From: CAVQNQ01 sp964427655
GTDB lineage: Bacteria > Acidobacteriota > Terriglobia > Bryobacterales > Bryobacteraceae
Direction of reading: 5' to 3'
DNA: 36,185 nt
NCBI GenBank assembly: GCA_964427655.1
Contig: CAYRWE010000021.1
Coordinates: 1 to 36,185, forward strand
Within the stretch, counting starts at the first letter, position 1; the number at the start of each line of letters is the position of its first letter. Positions 26,294-33,476 of this stretch are shown here, piece by piece. The notes under the pieces were generated by a model, which saw nothing but the letters and a program-made list of their open reading frames with translations, was not told the origin of the DNA and ran no database searches. Made by a program: the position numbers and the translations under genes.

Positions 26294-27266
26294 GGCGATA
26301 CCTGGCAGTGGCGGCTTCGTGCGCGGCGATGGTGCTGGAAAAAGTGTGACCGCCCGAACCATCGGGACGCGCCACGAAGTAGAGGGCGCCCGAATCGGCA
26401 GGGTGCAGCGCCGCGCGGATGGACGCCAGGCCGGGGTTGGCGATGGGGCCGGGAGGTAAGCCGGCGTGGCGATAGGTGTTGTATGGGTTATCGCTCTCGA
26501 GGTCCGAGCGGTAGATCGTGCCGCGATAGCGATCGTCCAGCAGGGCCGCGTAGATGGTGGTGGGGTCGCAATCGAGCTTCATGCCGATGCGGAGGCGGTT
26601 CTCGAAAACCGCCGCGATCAGCGGGCGCTCTTCGGATAACTTGCCCTCCTTTTCCACGAGCGATGCCAGCGTCACGGTGGTGTGCACGTCGGCCTTCGCT
26701 TCGAGGCCCTGCCACGCTTCGCGGAAGCGGCCGGTCATGATGCGGCAGAGGCGCTCGGGAGTGGTGTGGCGGCTGAGCCGGTAGGTATCCGGAAAGAGAT
26801 AGCCTTCGAGCGTGGGAGCGTGCGGGTCCAAATCGCGGATCAGCGCGGGATTGCGCGCGGCCCTCAGGAAGGCGCCCGAGCTGAACAGGCCGAGGTGCCC
26901 GGCGGCGGCGGCGACATCGAAAATGTCGCGGCCCTCCGGCACCACCAGCTCGTAATAGAAGATGTCGCCGCGCGCGATGCGGCTGTAGACTTCGAGCGGC
27001 GAGGCCGGGCGGTTGAAGCGGTATTCGCCGGCTTGCAGCACGCGCCCGCGCTCAATCGAGCGGATCAGCAGGAACTCCCAGCGTCCGCGCAGCACTCCGG
27101 CCCGCACCAGCCTATCGGCAATGGCGCCCGTGCCAGTGCCGCGCGGGAATTCGACGAAGACTTCACCCTCGAATCCGCGATACGGCTGCGCCAGCCGGGA
27201 GAACGCCCACGCACCCGCAAGGGCCGCCAGCACCAAGGCCCAGAGAATCGCCCGCCGCGCTCTCAT
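26277..27266 (-). CDS. mltG: Endolytic murein transglycosylase MltG
   Basis: Cuts nascent peptidoglycan strands and so sets glycan chain length, at the inner membrane; 329 aa. A single N-terminal membrane anchor (RRAILWALVLAALAGAWAF) precedes a LysM-like module (residues about 35-100) and the YceG catalytic domain. The proposed catalytic Glu is Glu205 in TLASLVEKEGKLSEE; PTLEGYLFPDTYRL and NPYNTYRHAGLPPGPIANPG are also family signatures. The ATG at 27266 overlaps the ruvX stop as ATGA, which decides the start over the longer open frame that reaches 27803. The ruvX-mltG neighbourhood is widespread in bacteria. Confidence 0.93.
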   Translation of the reverse strand: MRARRAILWALVLAALAGAWAFSRLAQPYRGFEGEVFVEFPRGTGTGAIADRLVRAGVLRGRWEFLLIRSIERGRVLQAGEYRFNRPASPLEVYSRIARGDIFYYELVVPEGRDIFDVAAAAGHLGLFSSGAFLRAARNPALIRDLDPHAPTLEGYLFPDTYRLSRHTTPERLCRIMTGRFREAWQGLEAKADVHTTVTLASLVEKEGKLSEERPLIAAVFENRLRIGMKLDCDPTTIYAALLDDRYRGTIYRSDLESDNPYNTYRHAGLPPGPIANPGLASIRAALHPADSGALYFVARPDGSGGHTFSSTIAAHEAATARYRRGRRP

Positions 27267-27685
27267 AACGAATCGAGGTAACTCTGTAGCAGGATCACGG
27301 CCGAGAGGCGGTCCACCGCGGCGGCGCGCTTTTCGATCCCGATGCCGCTCGAACGCAGCACGCGGCCAGCTTCCACGCTGGTCAGCCGCTCGTCCCAGAA
27401 CTTGACCTCGAGGCCGGTGCGCTTCTCGATAAACCCACCGAACTCGCGCACCCAGGCCGATTGGCGGCCTTCCTGGCCCCCCATGTTGATGGGATTCCCC
27501 ATCAGAATAAGCCCCACTTCGCGCTCGCGGATGATCCGCTCGAGGGCGTCCAGATCCGTGCGCTTGTTGGTGCGGTTGAGGTTCGGCAATCCCTGGGCGG
27601 TAATGCCGAGCGGATCGCTGACAGCCAGGCCGATGCGTTTTTTGCCCAGATCGAGGGCCAGAATGCGGGCTCGGGCGGTTTGCAA
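27263..27685 (-). CDS. ruvX: RuvX/YqgF Holliday-junction-resolvase-like protein
   Basis: RNase H-fold protein of 140 aa, acting in rRNA 5'-end processing and possibly Holliday-junction cleavage. The first strand is ILALDLGKKRIGLAVSDP with the catalytic Asp at residue 12. LILMGNPINMGGQEG, VKFWDERLTSVEAG and the terminal AAAVDRLSAVILLQSYL (second acidic site) are all present. The start is a TTG at 27685, because no ATG or GTG gives the family N-terminus; an ATG at 27695 is out of frame. A consensus TATAAT lies only eight bases upstream, so the transcript may be leaderless. Head of the six-gene minus-strand run. Confidence 0.9.
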   Translation of the reverse strand: MQTARARILALDLGKKRIGLAVSDPLGITAQGLPNLNRTNKRTDLDALERIIREREVGLILMGNPINMGGQEGRQSAWVREFGGFIEKRTGLEVKFWDERLTSVEAGRVLRSSGIGIEKRAAAVDRLSAVILLQSYLDSL

Positions 27686-27693
27686 ACAATCTC

Positions 27694-27699
27694 ATTATA
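27694..27699 (-). promoter_or_regulatory. Consensus -10 element before ruvX
   Basis: TATAAT on the minus strand (ATTATA, 27694-27699) is a perfect -10 hexamer in the 57-bp gap between ruvX and the divergent permease gene. A transcript starting about seven bases downstream would begin at or next to the ruvX TTG start. No good -35 was found 16-18 bases upstream. In the other direction TTGCAA (27680-27685) is a weak -35 candidate for the permease. Confidence 0.5.
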
Positions 27700-27742
27700 C
27701 GCGTGCTACATTCGAGACGAGGATCGTTCGGATTTTCTAACA

Positions 27743-28906
27743 GTGGCCAGCAAGCCTTTAGACGAGACCGTCCATGCCGTGCAGGAAGCGCGGCACTTGG
27801 CATTGCCGGTGGTGGCGATGGGTGTGGTGATCGCGGTGCTGTACTTCGGCCGCCTGTTCTTCATCACTTCGGCCATCGCGGTGGTAATCGCGTTCATCCT
27901 GGAGCCCTTCGTGGCACTGCTGATGCGCGTGCGATTCCCGCGCAGCCTGGCGGCCTTCGTGGTGTGCACGGTGGCGCTGCTGTGCCTGTACGTGATCGGG
28001 CTGGGCGCCTATTCGCAGCTTTCGGGCATCTACGAAGACCTGCCCACCTACGGACAGCGCGTCGGCGACCTGGTGGATGGCTTCCGCCAGAAGATCCAGG
28101 GCATGGAGGAGCGTGCTTATCGCCTGGTTCTTCCGGGGCGCCAGCGCCAGCAGGATGAAGAACGGCTGAAAGCCCAGCAGGCTGCCGCCGCCACCAAAAC
28201 GCGCAAGGCCCCTAAAATCGCGCCGCCCCCCGTGCTTCCGCCACCCGTGCCGCTGGCGGAAGAGCGCATTCCCATCGGCGAATACCTCTATTCCAGGCTC
28301 AACTCGTTTTACGAAATTCTGCTGATGGCTTCGTTCATCCCGTTTCTGGTTTACTTCATGCTGAGCTGGCGAGACCACATCAATCGCAGCTTCCTGCAGT
28401 TCTTCCACGGCGAAGACCGGCTGGTGGCGGCGCGCAGCATGCAGGGCATCGCCGAGATGGTGCGCGCCTTCGTGGTGGGCAACTTCCTGCTGGGCTTGCT
28501 GCTGGCCGCGACCAGCTCGATGATGTTCTGGATCGTGCGCATCCCCTACCCCTTCCTGGTGGGGCCGCTGAGCGGTTTTCTGAGCCTGGTGCCATACGTG
28601 GGCCTGCCCCTGGCCATGCTGCCGCCGCTGTTCTCGGCGCTGGCGCTGAACACGGTCGCGATGTATGTCTTCGTGGTGATCTCGGTCGCGCTGCTGCACC
28701 TGATCGCGCTGAACCTGCTGTATCCGAAGATCGTGGGCTCGCGCGTGCACCTGAACCCGCTGGTTGTGACCTTTTCCCTGATGCTGTGGGGCTTCATGTG
28801 GGACGCCCCCGGCCTGCTGCTGGCCATTCCGCTGACCGCCGGCCTGAAAGCCGTTTGCGACAACGTCAGGGGCTTGCGGCCTATCGGCAAGTTTCTGGGA
28901 GATTAG
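27743..28906 (+). CDS. AI-2E family transporter (PerM-like permease)
   Basis: Polytopic inner-membrane protein of 387 aa from a GTG at 27743; the frame is open further upstream but only into the antisense of ruvX. The family pattern is clear: two N-terminal helix pairs (VVAMGVVIAVLYFGRLFFIT, SAIAVVIAFILEPFVALLM), a long soluble loop with a charged and Pro-rich segment (about residues 150-195: RKAPKIAPPPVLPPPVP), and a C-terminal group of helices with PFLVGPLSGFLSLVPYVG and MDAP-like MWDAPGLLLAIPLT. Members are implicated in AI-2 export or sodium/proton antiport; the substrate here is unknown. The Pro-rich insertion in the loop is unusually long. Confidence 0.88.
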   Translation: MASKPLDETVHAVQEARHLALPVVAMGVVIAVLYFGRLFFITSAIAVVIAFILEPFVALLMRVRFPRSLAAFVVCTVALLCLYVIGLGAYSQLSGIYEDLPTYGQRVGDLVDGFRQKIQGMEERAYRLVLPGRQRQQDEERLKAQQAAAATKTRKAPKIAPPPVLPPPVPLAEERIPIGEYLYSRLNSFYEILLMASFIPFLVYFMLSWRDHINRSFLQFFHGEDRLVAARSMQGIAEMVRAFVVGNFLLGLLLAATSSMMFWIVRIPYPFLVGPLSGFLSLVPYVGLPLAMLPPLFSALALNTVAMYVFVVISVALLHLIALNLLYPKIVGSRVHLNPLVVTFSLMLWGFMWDAPGLLLAIPLTAGLKAVCDNVRGLRPIGKFLGD

Positions 28907-28924
28907 CAGCCCGCCCGCGCGGCG

Positions 28925-29677
28925 TCATTCCGCCCGCTCGCCCAGCTTCCACAGGATCTGCCGCAGCATCCCCATGAGCACCGGGGCATCGCGCGCAGCG
29001 ATATCCAGCCGCCGCACCAGGCGGCGCGCCTTCTCCTCGGTCGAAGCCTCCGTGAGGGGATTGACATAGCCGCTCCGGCCCAGCGCATCGAGCAGCATGC
29101 GCGTGACCTGCTCGCGCTCGGCGGACGCGGCCCGCTGAATCTTCTCCGGACGCGCGCGCACGGCCCGCGGATCGCGCGCCAGCTCGTACAGGCACAGCGC
29201 CACGGCCTGTCCGAGATTCATGGACAGGCCGGCATCCACGGTGGGGATGCGCATCAGCCACTGGCAATGGCTCAGCTCGTCGTTGGTGAGGCCGAACTTT
29301 TCGGAGCCGAACAGCAGGGCCACGGGACCCCCTGCCAGCGCGTGCCGTATGAGCCGCGCGCCGTATTCCAGGCGGCGTATGGGATGCTGCAACTCGCGAT
29401 GGCCCACCGACGTGGTCCCCACCACCAGTACAGAATCGGCCACGGCTTCGGCCACGGTGGGAAACTCTTCCGCCGCGCGCAGCAGCGGCGCGGCTCCCAC
29501 GGCCGAGCGCGCCTCGCGGAAGGCCACATCGTACGGCGCAACCACGCGCAGCCTGGCGAAGCCGAAATTCGCCATAGCCCGAGCCGCGGCGCCGATATTG
29601 AGCGGATTGCGCGTAGACACCAGCACCACGCGCAGGTTATCTTTCCAGTCCAGTGGAATGTTTTGATGGTAGCGCAA
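28925..29677 (-). CDS. trmJ: SpoU/TrmH-family RNA methyltransferase, TrmJ-like
   Basis: 2'-O-ribose methyltransferase of the SPOUT class, 250 aa, probably acting on tRNA position 32. The trefoil-knot motifs are intact: VVLVSTRNPLNIGAAARAM near residue 17 (motif 1), ALLFGSEKFGLTNDELSHC (motif 2) and PTVDAGLSMNLGQAVALCLY (motif 3, with SMNLGQAV). The C-terminal 80 residues are a charged helical extension, as in TrmJ, and contain LDALGRSGYVNP. It ends 18 bases from the end of the convergent permease gene. The following sigma/NrsF gene pair is on the same strand upstream; co-transcription is possible. Confidence 0.85.
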   Translation of the reverse strand: MRYHQNIPLDWKDNLRVVLVSTRNPLNIGAAARAMANFGFARLRVVAPYDVAFREARSAVGAAPLLRAAEEFPTVAEAVADSVLVVGTTSVGHRELQHPIRRLEYGARLIRHALAGGPVALLFGSEKFGLTNDELSHCQWLMRIPTVDAGLSMNLGQAVALCLYELARDPRAVRARPEKIQRAASAEREQVTRMLLDALGRSGYVNPLTEASTEEKARRLVRRLDIAARDAPVLMGMLRQILWKLGERAE

Positions 29678-29693
29678 AGGCGGTGGGGCAGAG

Positions 29694-30377
29694 CTATCGA
29701 GCGCCCCGCGCCAACAACGCTCCCGCGGCCCCGCTTACCGGCATCACGGCAGTATGCCAAAGCATCACGTGGAGGGCCTGGAAATTCGGGCAATGAAGCT
29801 CCAGCATGGCCAAGCCAGCCACACCCGCAAGTGTTCCCACCGCCATTCCGGCGCCAAGGGAGTTCACTGCAAAACCGCGCCGTAGAAGCAGCCAGCTCAA
29901 GAGGGCCGCCGGAATCGCATTGAGCAAGCCCGCGGTCAAACAGGCCATGCCTTGAGACACGAAGTGGTCAGTCCGGTAGTCGTGGAACAGAATCGCAAAT
30001 ACGGCCAGCACCGCCAGGCTGCCGGCCCCCAGTAGAAACCCTGGGGACACGCGACGCCGTGCTCCGGGAACCATTTCGCCGATGCATGCCGCGGCTGCCA
30101 ACCATAGCACGATACCCAGTGCGGGAAAGACCAGTGCGCGCTCCCAAGCGCTCATTTTTTGAATGCCGTAGAAGCCTAATCGACTCGCGCCGGCCAGGGC
30201 GACGGCCGCGCAGATCAGAATCAGCCCGCCCGCCAGGACCCATCCGGGCGGCAGCGGACGGACCGGACGCAGCGAGGAGCCGATCGATCCGGCGATCCGG
30301 TCGAGCAGCGCCGGGCCCACGTCATGGGGGACCTGAGCGGCCTGCCTCAGGATTTCATCGATCTCTCTATCCCTCAC
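29694..30377 (-). CDS. NrsF-like (DUF1109) anti-sigma factor, multipass membrane protein
   Basis: 227 aa with six likely membrane helices (such as GWVLAGGLILICAAVALAG and AALLSWLLLRRGF). A short cytoplasmic N-terminus, REIDEILRQAAQVPHDVGPA, can contact the sigma factor. Conserved Cys lie in AAACIGEMVPG, GMACLTAGLL and LELHCPNFQALHVMLWHT, which match the NrsF family, where two cysteines are used to sense metals or redox stress. The start is a GTG at 30377 that overlaps the sigma-factor stop (GTGA), so the pair is translationally coupled. It should hold the ECF sigma factor at the membrane until a stress signal arrives. Confidence 0.75.
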   Translation of the reverse strand: MRDREIDEILRQAAQVPHDVGPALLDRIAGSIGSSLRPVRPLPPGWVLAGGLILICAAVALAGASRLGFYGIQKMSAWERALVFPALGIVLWLAAAACIGEMVPGARRRVSPGFLLGAGSLAVLAVFAILFHDYRTDHFVSQGMACLTAGLLNAIPAALLSWLLLRRGFAVNSLGAGMAVGTLAGVAGLAMLELHCPNFQALHVMLWHTAVMPVSGAAGALLARGAR

Positions 30378-30940
30378 GACAGGCCTCCCGTATGCCCTGT
30401 ACCGAAACCCATACCGGTCAGCCGTTCCCTCAGTTCCTGGTAGGCGCGGTGAGCCTTCTGCTTCACCGACCCTACGCTCGACGAAGTGGCACGCGCCACC
30501 TCCTCGAGCGACATGCCTTCGACTTTCAACATCTCGATCACTTCCCGCTGGCTCTCTGGAAGGGGCGCCAGCAGCGATTTAAGATCCGGAGTTCTGCCGG
30601 ATCCCGGTGGCAGTGTGGCCGCCACCTCGGGTATTTCCTCCAAGCTCTCTTCGCGCGCGGCCGCGCGGCGCGCCTTGCGGTAGTGGTCCACGCGGATGTG
30701 CCGCGCAATCGCGTAGAACCACGGCAGCACCGGCTCGCCGGCGCGGTACGTGTGCCGGACCTGGTGAATGCGCAGCCAGGTTTCCTGCAGCAGGTCGTCG
30801 GCATGTCCCCGGCTCGCCAACTGGACAATGAAGAAGCGGTGTAGTTGCGGGCTGAGGCGGTGGATCAGCGCGGTGGCCGCGGCAAAATCGCCGCCTTGAT
30901 AACGGGCCATCAGCATTGGCAGATCGCTGTCCGCGTTCAT
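30374..30940 (-). CDS. ECF-type RNA polymerase sigma factor
   Basis: 188 aa from the ATG at 30940 (an ATG at 30958 adds six residues). Region 2 is at residues about 20-90, with HADDLLQETWLRIHQVRH and the promoter-melting part VLPWFYAIARHIRVDHYRK. Region 4 follows an Ala/Pro linker, LPESQREVIEMLKVEGMSLE and EEVARATSSSVGSVKQKAHR. The 3' end overlaps the NrsF-like anti-sigma gene. It probably responds to envelope or oxidative stress in the way SigF-NrsF pairs do. A TATAAT on the minus strand at 30995-31000 lies 55 bases upstream. A 12-bp palindrome lies just beyond it. Confidence 0.9.
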   Translation of the reverse strand: MNADSDLPMLMARYQGGDFAAATALIHRLSPQLHRFFIVQLASRGHADDLLQETWLRIHQVRHTYRAGEPVLPWFYAIARHIRVDHYRKARRAAAREESLEEIPEVAATLPPGSGRTPDLKSLLAPLPESQREVIEMLKVEGMSLEEVARATSSSVGSVKQKAHRAYQELRERLTGMGFGTGHTGGLS

Positions 30941-30994
30941 GGGGGAGAAGCCGCTCACTCAATTATTACCAAGATCGCCGAGCGGGCGCGCGCG

Positions 30995-31000
30995 ATTATA
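30995..31000 (-). promoter_or_regulatory. Possible -10 element of the sigma-factor gene
   Basis: TATAAT on the minus strand (ATTATA, 30995-31000) 55 bases before the ATG at 30940. No convincing -35 is found 16-18 bases upstream. The region between the two overlaps the left arm of the palindrome at 31006-31017. Confidence 0.4.
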
Positions 31001-31005
31001 CGAAT

Positions 31006-31050
31006 GAGCCTCGCATAAGACGCCTTTCGTCACTTCACTATGCGAGGCTC
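31006..31050. repeat. Perfect 12-bp inverted repeat between the propeller gene and the sigma-factor gene
   Basis: GAGCCTCGCATA (31006-31017) and TATGCGAGGCTC (31039-31050) are perfect inverted copies with a 21-nt spacer that holds a nested GACG/CGTC pair. It starts 22 bases after the stop codon of the 31072-32085 gene and ends just before the likely -10 of the sigma gene. It could be a terminator for the propeller gene (but has no T-run), an operator on the sigma promoter, or both. Confidence 0.65.
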
Positions 31051-31071
31051 CGGAGCAGCGTGGCGCTTCGG

Positions 31072-32085
31072 TCAGTGGGTGTCCGGAACGATTGTCACGC
31101 CATTGGCCGCCGCGGGGATGGCGGAAGCGGTTTGCAGCAGGGTCAGGTTGCCATCTTCGTCAATGCTGAAGATCGAGAGATGGCCGCCGCCGTCGATCAC
31201 AGCCACCAATCCACCTTTCGAGGCGATATCGGTCGGATCGCCATTAAGACTGGCCGCCACGGCCGCATCCTGCACGATCTTTTGCCCATAGACCGCATAC
31301 CGGGAAATACTCATGCTCGGCGAATTGCTCGAGTATAGAAAGGGCCCCGTTAGCGCCAGCCAGCAAGGGGCATTCTGCGTGCCGGAGCCGGTGACGGTCA
31401 GAACCTTGTCGTCGCGGACCAGCGTAATTTCGTTCGAATGCGCGATGGTCACATAGGCATTGTTCCCGCGCGTAACCAGTCCGAACGGAGCCATCGGGTT
31501 TGCCGGGATGTTCTGCACCAGCGTGGGAACCCCCGTCACAGCTCCGTCGGATAGCAGGTTTACCGTCTCAATCACAGCGCTTTTTTCCGAGATGATGAGC
31601 TGGTTCGGCAAAACACCGACCTGCGCCGCGGAACCGTCCGCCACAAGCAGTGTCACCACTCCATCGGGAGTCGAACTTACGTCGGATGCATCGATATGAT
31701 GGGATTCAACCTTGGCGGCTCCGAGAATGTAGAGATGTTCGCCACCGAAGGCGACGCTGACCGGATTGGCGACCGTGGGCACCACCTTCTTGAACTGAAA
31801 GCCATTTTCCTGGCGCTCGAAAATCGCCACAGACTGCGAGCCGTAATTCACGACCGCGAGCAGATCGCCATTTGTTTCGATGCCACCGGCGTTGCCGCTG
31901 GCGCCACCTTTTCCCTGCGTAGAGACCGTCTGGATCAGATTCCCCGCAGTGTTGAAAACCAGAAGCTGATTGGTGGCGGCGTTGGACGCCGTAACCACCA
32001 TGGCCCCCTGATCGGTAACAGCCTGAGCGGCAGTACCCGCTGCGATGAGCGGGAACAGCGCACTGAAAACCCTGAACTTTCTCAT
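31072..32085 (-). CDS. Secreted beta-propeller protein, lactonase-like
   Basis: Exported protein of 337 aa. A signal peptide (RKFRVFSALFPLIAAGTAAQ, cleavage near AVT) leads into repeated strands: ASNAATNQLLVFNTAGNL, GIETNGDLLAVVNYGSQSV, PVSVAFGGEHLYILGAAKV, APFGLVTRGNNAYVTIAHS and PTDIASKGGLVAVIDGG, each an N-x-G or x-D-G turn typical of a seven-blade propeller. No lactonase active-site residues can be named, so the activity is open. A strong ribosome-binding site, GGAGGAGACA, precedes the ATG. The gene is upstream of the sigma/NrsF pair on the same strand and might be under that control; this is inference. The mature protein is likely periplasmic. Confidence 0.75.
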   Translation of the reverse strand: MRKFRVFSALFPLIAAGTAAQAVTDQGAMVVTASNAATNQLLVFNTAGNLIQTVSTQGKGGASGNAGGIETNGDLLAVVNYGSQSVAIFERQENGFQFKKVVPTVANPVSVAFGGEHLYILGAAKVESHHIDASDVSSTPDGVVTLLVADGSAAQVGVLPNQLIISEKSAVIETVNLLSDGAVTGVPTLVQNIPANPMAPFGLVTRGNNAYVTIAHSNEITLVRDDKVLTVTGSGTQNAPCWLALTGPFLYSSNSPSMSISRYAVYGQKIVQDAAVAASLNGDPTDIASKGGLVAVIDGGGHLSIFSIDEDGNLTLLQTASAIPAAANGVTIVPDTH

Positions 32086-32391
32086 TGTCTCCTCCTGGAA
32101 CTGATTTGCGCGAGCGTATCGAACGAACCGCGGCTGGCGCAGTTTCTTTGGATTTCGCGAAATTTCATCGTGTTTTCCTCTGAGATGCTGGCCAATGCGA
32201 GCCCCCGGAGGTCACGAGCTGACGATTTCCCAGAGGAGCGCCGCATTGGCTGTCGGGAGTTTGTTCGCGGCGGAGCGGAAAAAAGTTACGGTGCTGGCCG
32301 CTCCATCCCAACCCGGCGCCGTTAACCCACACTCGCTTGGGCGCCCCCGCCGGAATCTGTTAACCCACCCATTCGGAAAGGGACCGTCGCC
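32086..32391. other. Intergenic stretch with direct repeat and palindrome
   Basis: About 300 bases between the divergent propeller gene and the coiled-coil gene. It contains ATTTCGCGAAAT (32152-32163), a perfect 12-bp palindrome, 67 bases before the propeller ATG. It also contains two copies of GTTAACCCAC, at 32321-32330 and 32359-32368, 38 bases apart, in front of the coiled-coil gene. A purine-rich GGAAAGGGA near 32375-32383 is the probable ribosome-binding site for an ATG at 32392. I see no open frame or RNA gene in it. Confidence 0.4.
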
Positions 32392-32417
32392 ATGCCACCC
32401 AAATCGGCCAAAGCACC

Positions 32418-33419
32418 GTGCGCGCCCGGCGCGCCAAGGAAGGAGTGCAGAAGGAATTCACCGAGATTCAGGAACAGGTCGAAGCCGCCCGCGAGACCGC
32501 CGACCCCAAGAGCGAAGCGGCGGCCAGCGCGCGCGACGACGAAATCCGCCAGGCCGTCGAAGGCGTCACGGTCGATAGCGTGGTGCAGAAGGTGTCCGGC
32601 CTCGGCCTCGAAGTCTCCAAGGCACTGGCGGATACCTCCGCCAAACTCGCCCAGGAAGTGCAGTTACTGGCCGCCATCCGCGAGGCCGCGGCGCTCGAGC
32701 GCCAGGAGATCGAGCGGCTGCACAAGATCGATGTGGCCGCCACTTCCCTCGACACCATGGTGCGGGATTATGCCCGCGAGAAAGAGAGCCTGGAGGCCGG
32801 GATCGCCATCCAGCGCGCCGCCTGGGAAGAGGAATCCCAGCGCGTTGAGCGCGAGCGCAAGGAGCAGGAAGAGGGCCTCCGCAAGCAGCGGCAGCGCGAA
32901 ATCGAAGAGTACGAGTACAAGAAGACCCTCGATCGGAAGAAGGCCCAGGACAAATACGACGAGGAACAGCGCCTGATCGAGCGCAAAAACCAGGAGAAGC
33001 AGGAAGCTCTCGAGAAGGGCTGGCAGCAGCGCGAGGCGGCTCTCAAGGAGCGCGAGATCGAGCTGAACCGCCTGCGCCAGGAGGCCGAGGGATTTCCGGC
33101 ACGCCTCCAGAAGGAATCCCAGGGCGCCGCGGAGCAGGCCCGCCGCGAAACCGAGGCCCGTTTCGAGCAGCAGGTTTTGATGTTGCAGAAAGATGCCGAG
33201 CCGGAGAGACGCCTCTCCGAGCTGCGCGTCAAAAGCCTGGAGGAATCGGTGGCGCGCCAGCAGGCGCAGATCGCCGCCCTCGAGAAGCAACTGGCGGACG
33301 CCAAACAGCAGGTGCAGGATATCGCCGTGAAGGCCATCGAGGGCGCCAGCGGCTCGAAAGCCCTTTCCCACATCAACCAGATCGCCATGGAGCAAGCCAA
33401 GAACCGGCCCCAGGGATAA
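32418..33419 (+). CDS. Long coiled-coil protein of unknown function, frame at the start doubtful
   Basis: 333 codons from a GTG at 32418. Almost the whole protein is heptad-rich, with high Glu, Lys, Arg, Gln and Ala (for example EKESLEAGIAIQRAAWEEE, KKTLDRKKAQDKYDEEQRL, EESVARQQAQIAALEKQLAD). No catalytic motif, signal peptide or membrane helix is seen; the C-terminus ends in ALSHINQIAMEQAKNRPQG. The real start is probably the ATG at 32392, which has the better ribosome-binding site but reads in another frame; one extra base near 32394 would give MATQIGQSTVRARRAKEG and join it to this frame. So this gene is either started at the GTG or damaged by a single-base loss (real or sequencing error). 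A structural or cytoskeleton-like role is possible. Confidence 0.6.
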   Translation: MRARRAKEGVQKEFTEIQEQVEAARETADPKSEAAASARDDEIRQAVEGVTVDSVVQKVSGLGLEVSKALADTSAKLAQEVQLLAAIREAAALERQEIERLHKIDVAATSLDTMVRDYAREKESLEAGIAIQRAAWEEESQRVERERKEQEEGLRKQRQREIEEYEYKKTLDRKKAQDKYDEEQRLIERKNQEKQEALEKGWQQREAALKEREIELNRLRQEAEGFPARLQKESQGAAEQARRETEARFEQQVLMLQKDAEPERRLSELRVKSLEESVARQQAQIAALEKQLADAKQQVQDIAVKAIEGASGSKALSHINQIAMEQAKNRPQG

Positions 33420-33476
33420 TGCCGGCGCCTTCTCCCACAACCTGCGTTAAACTGGAAATATTCTAGGCGGATCTCT

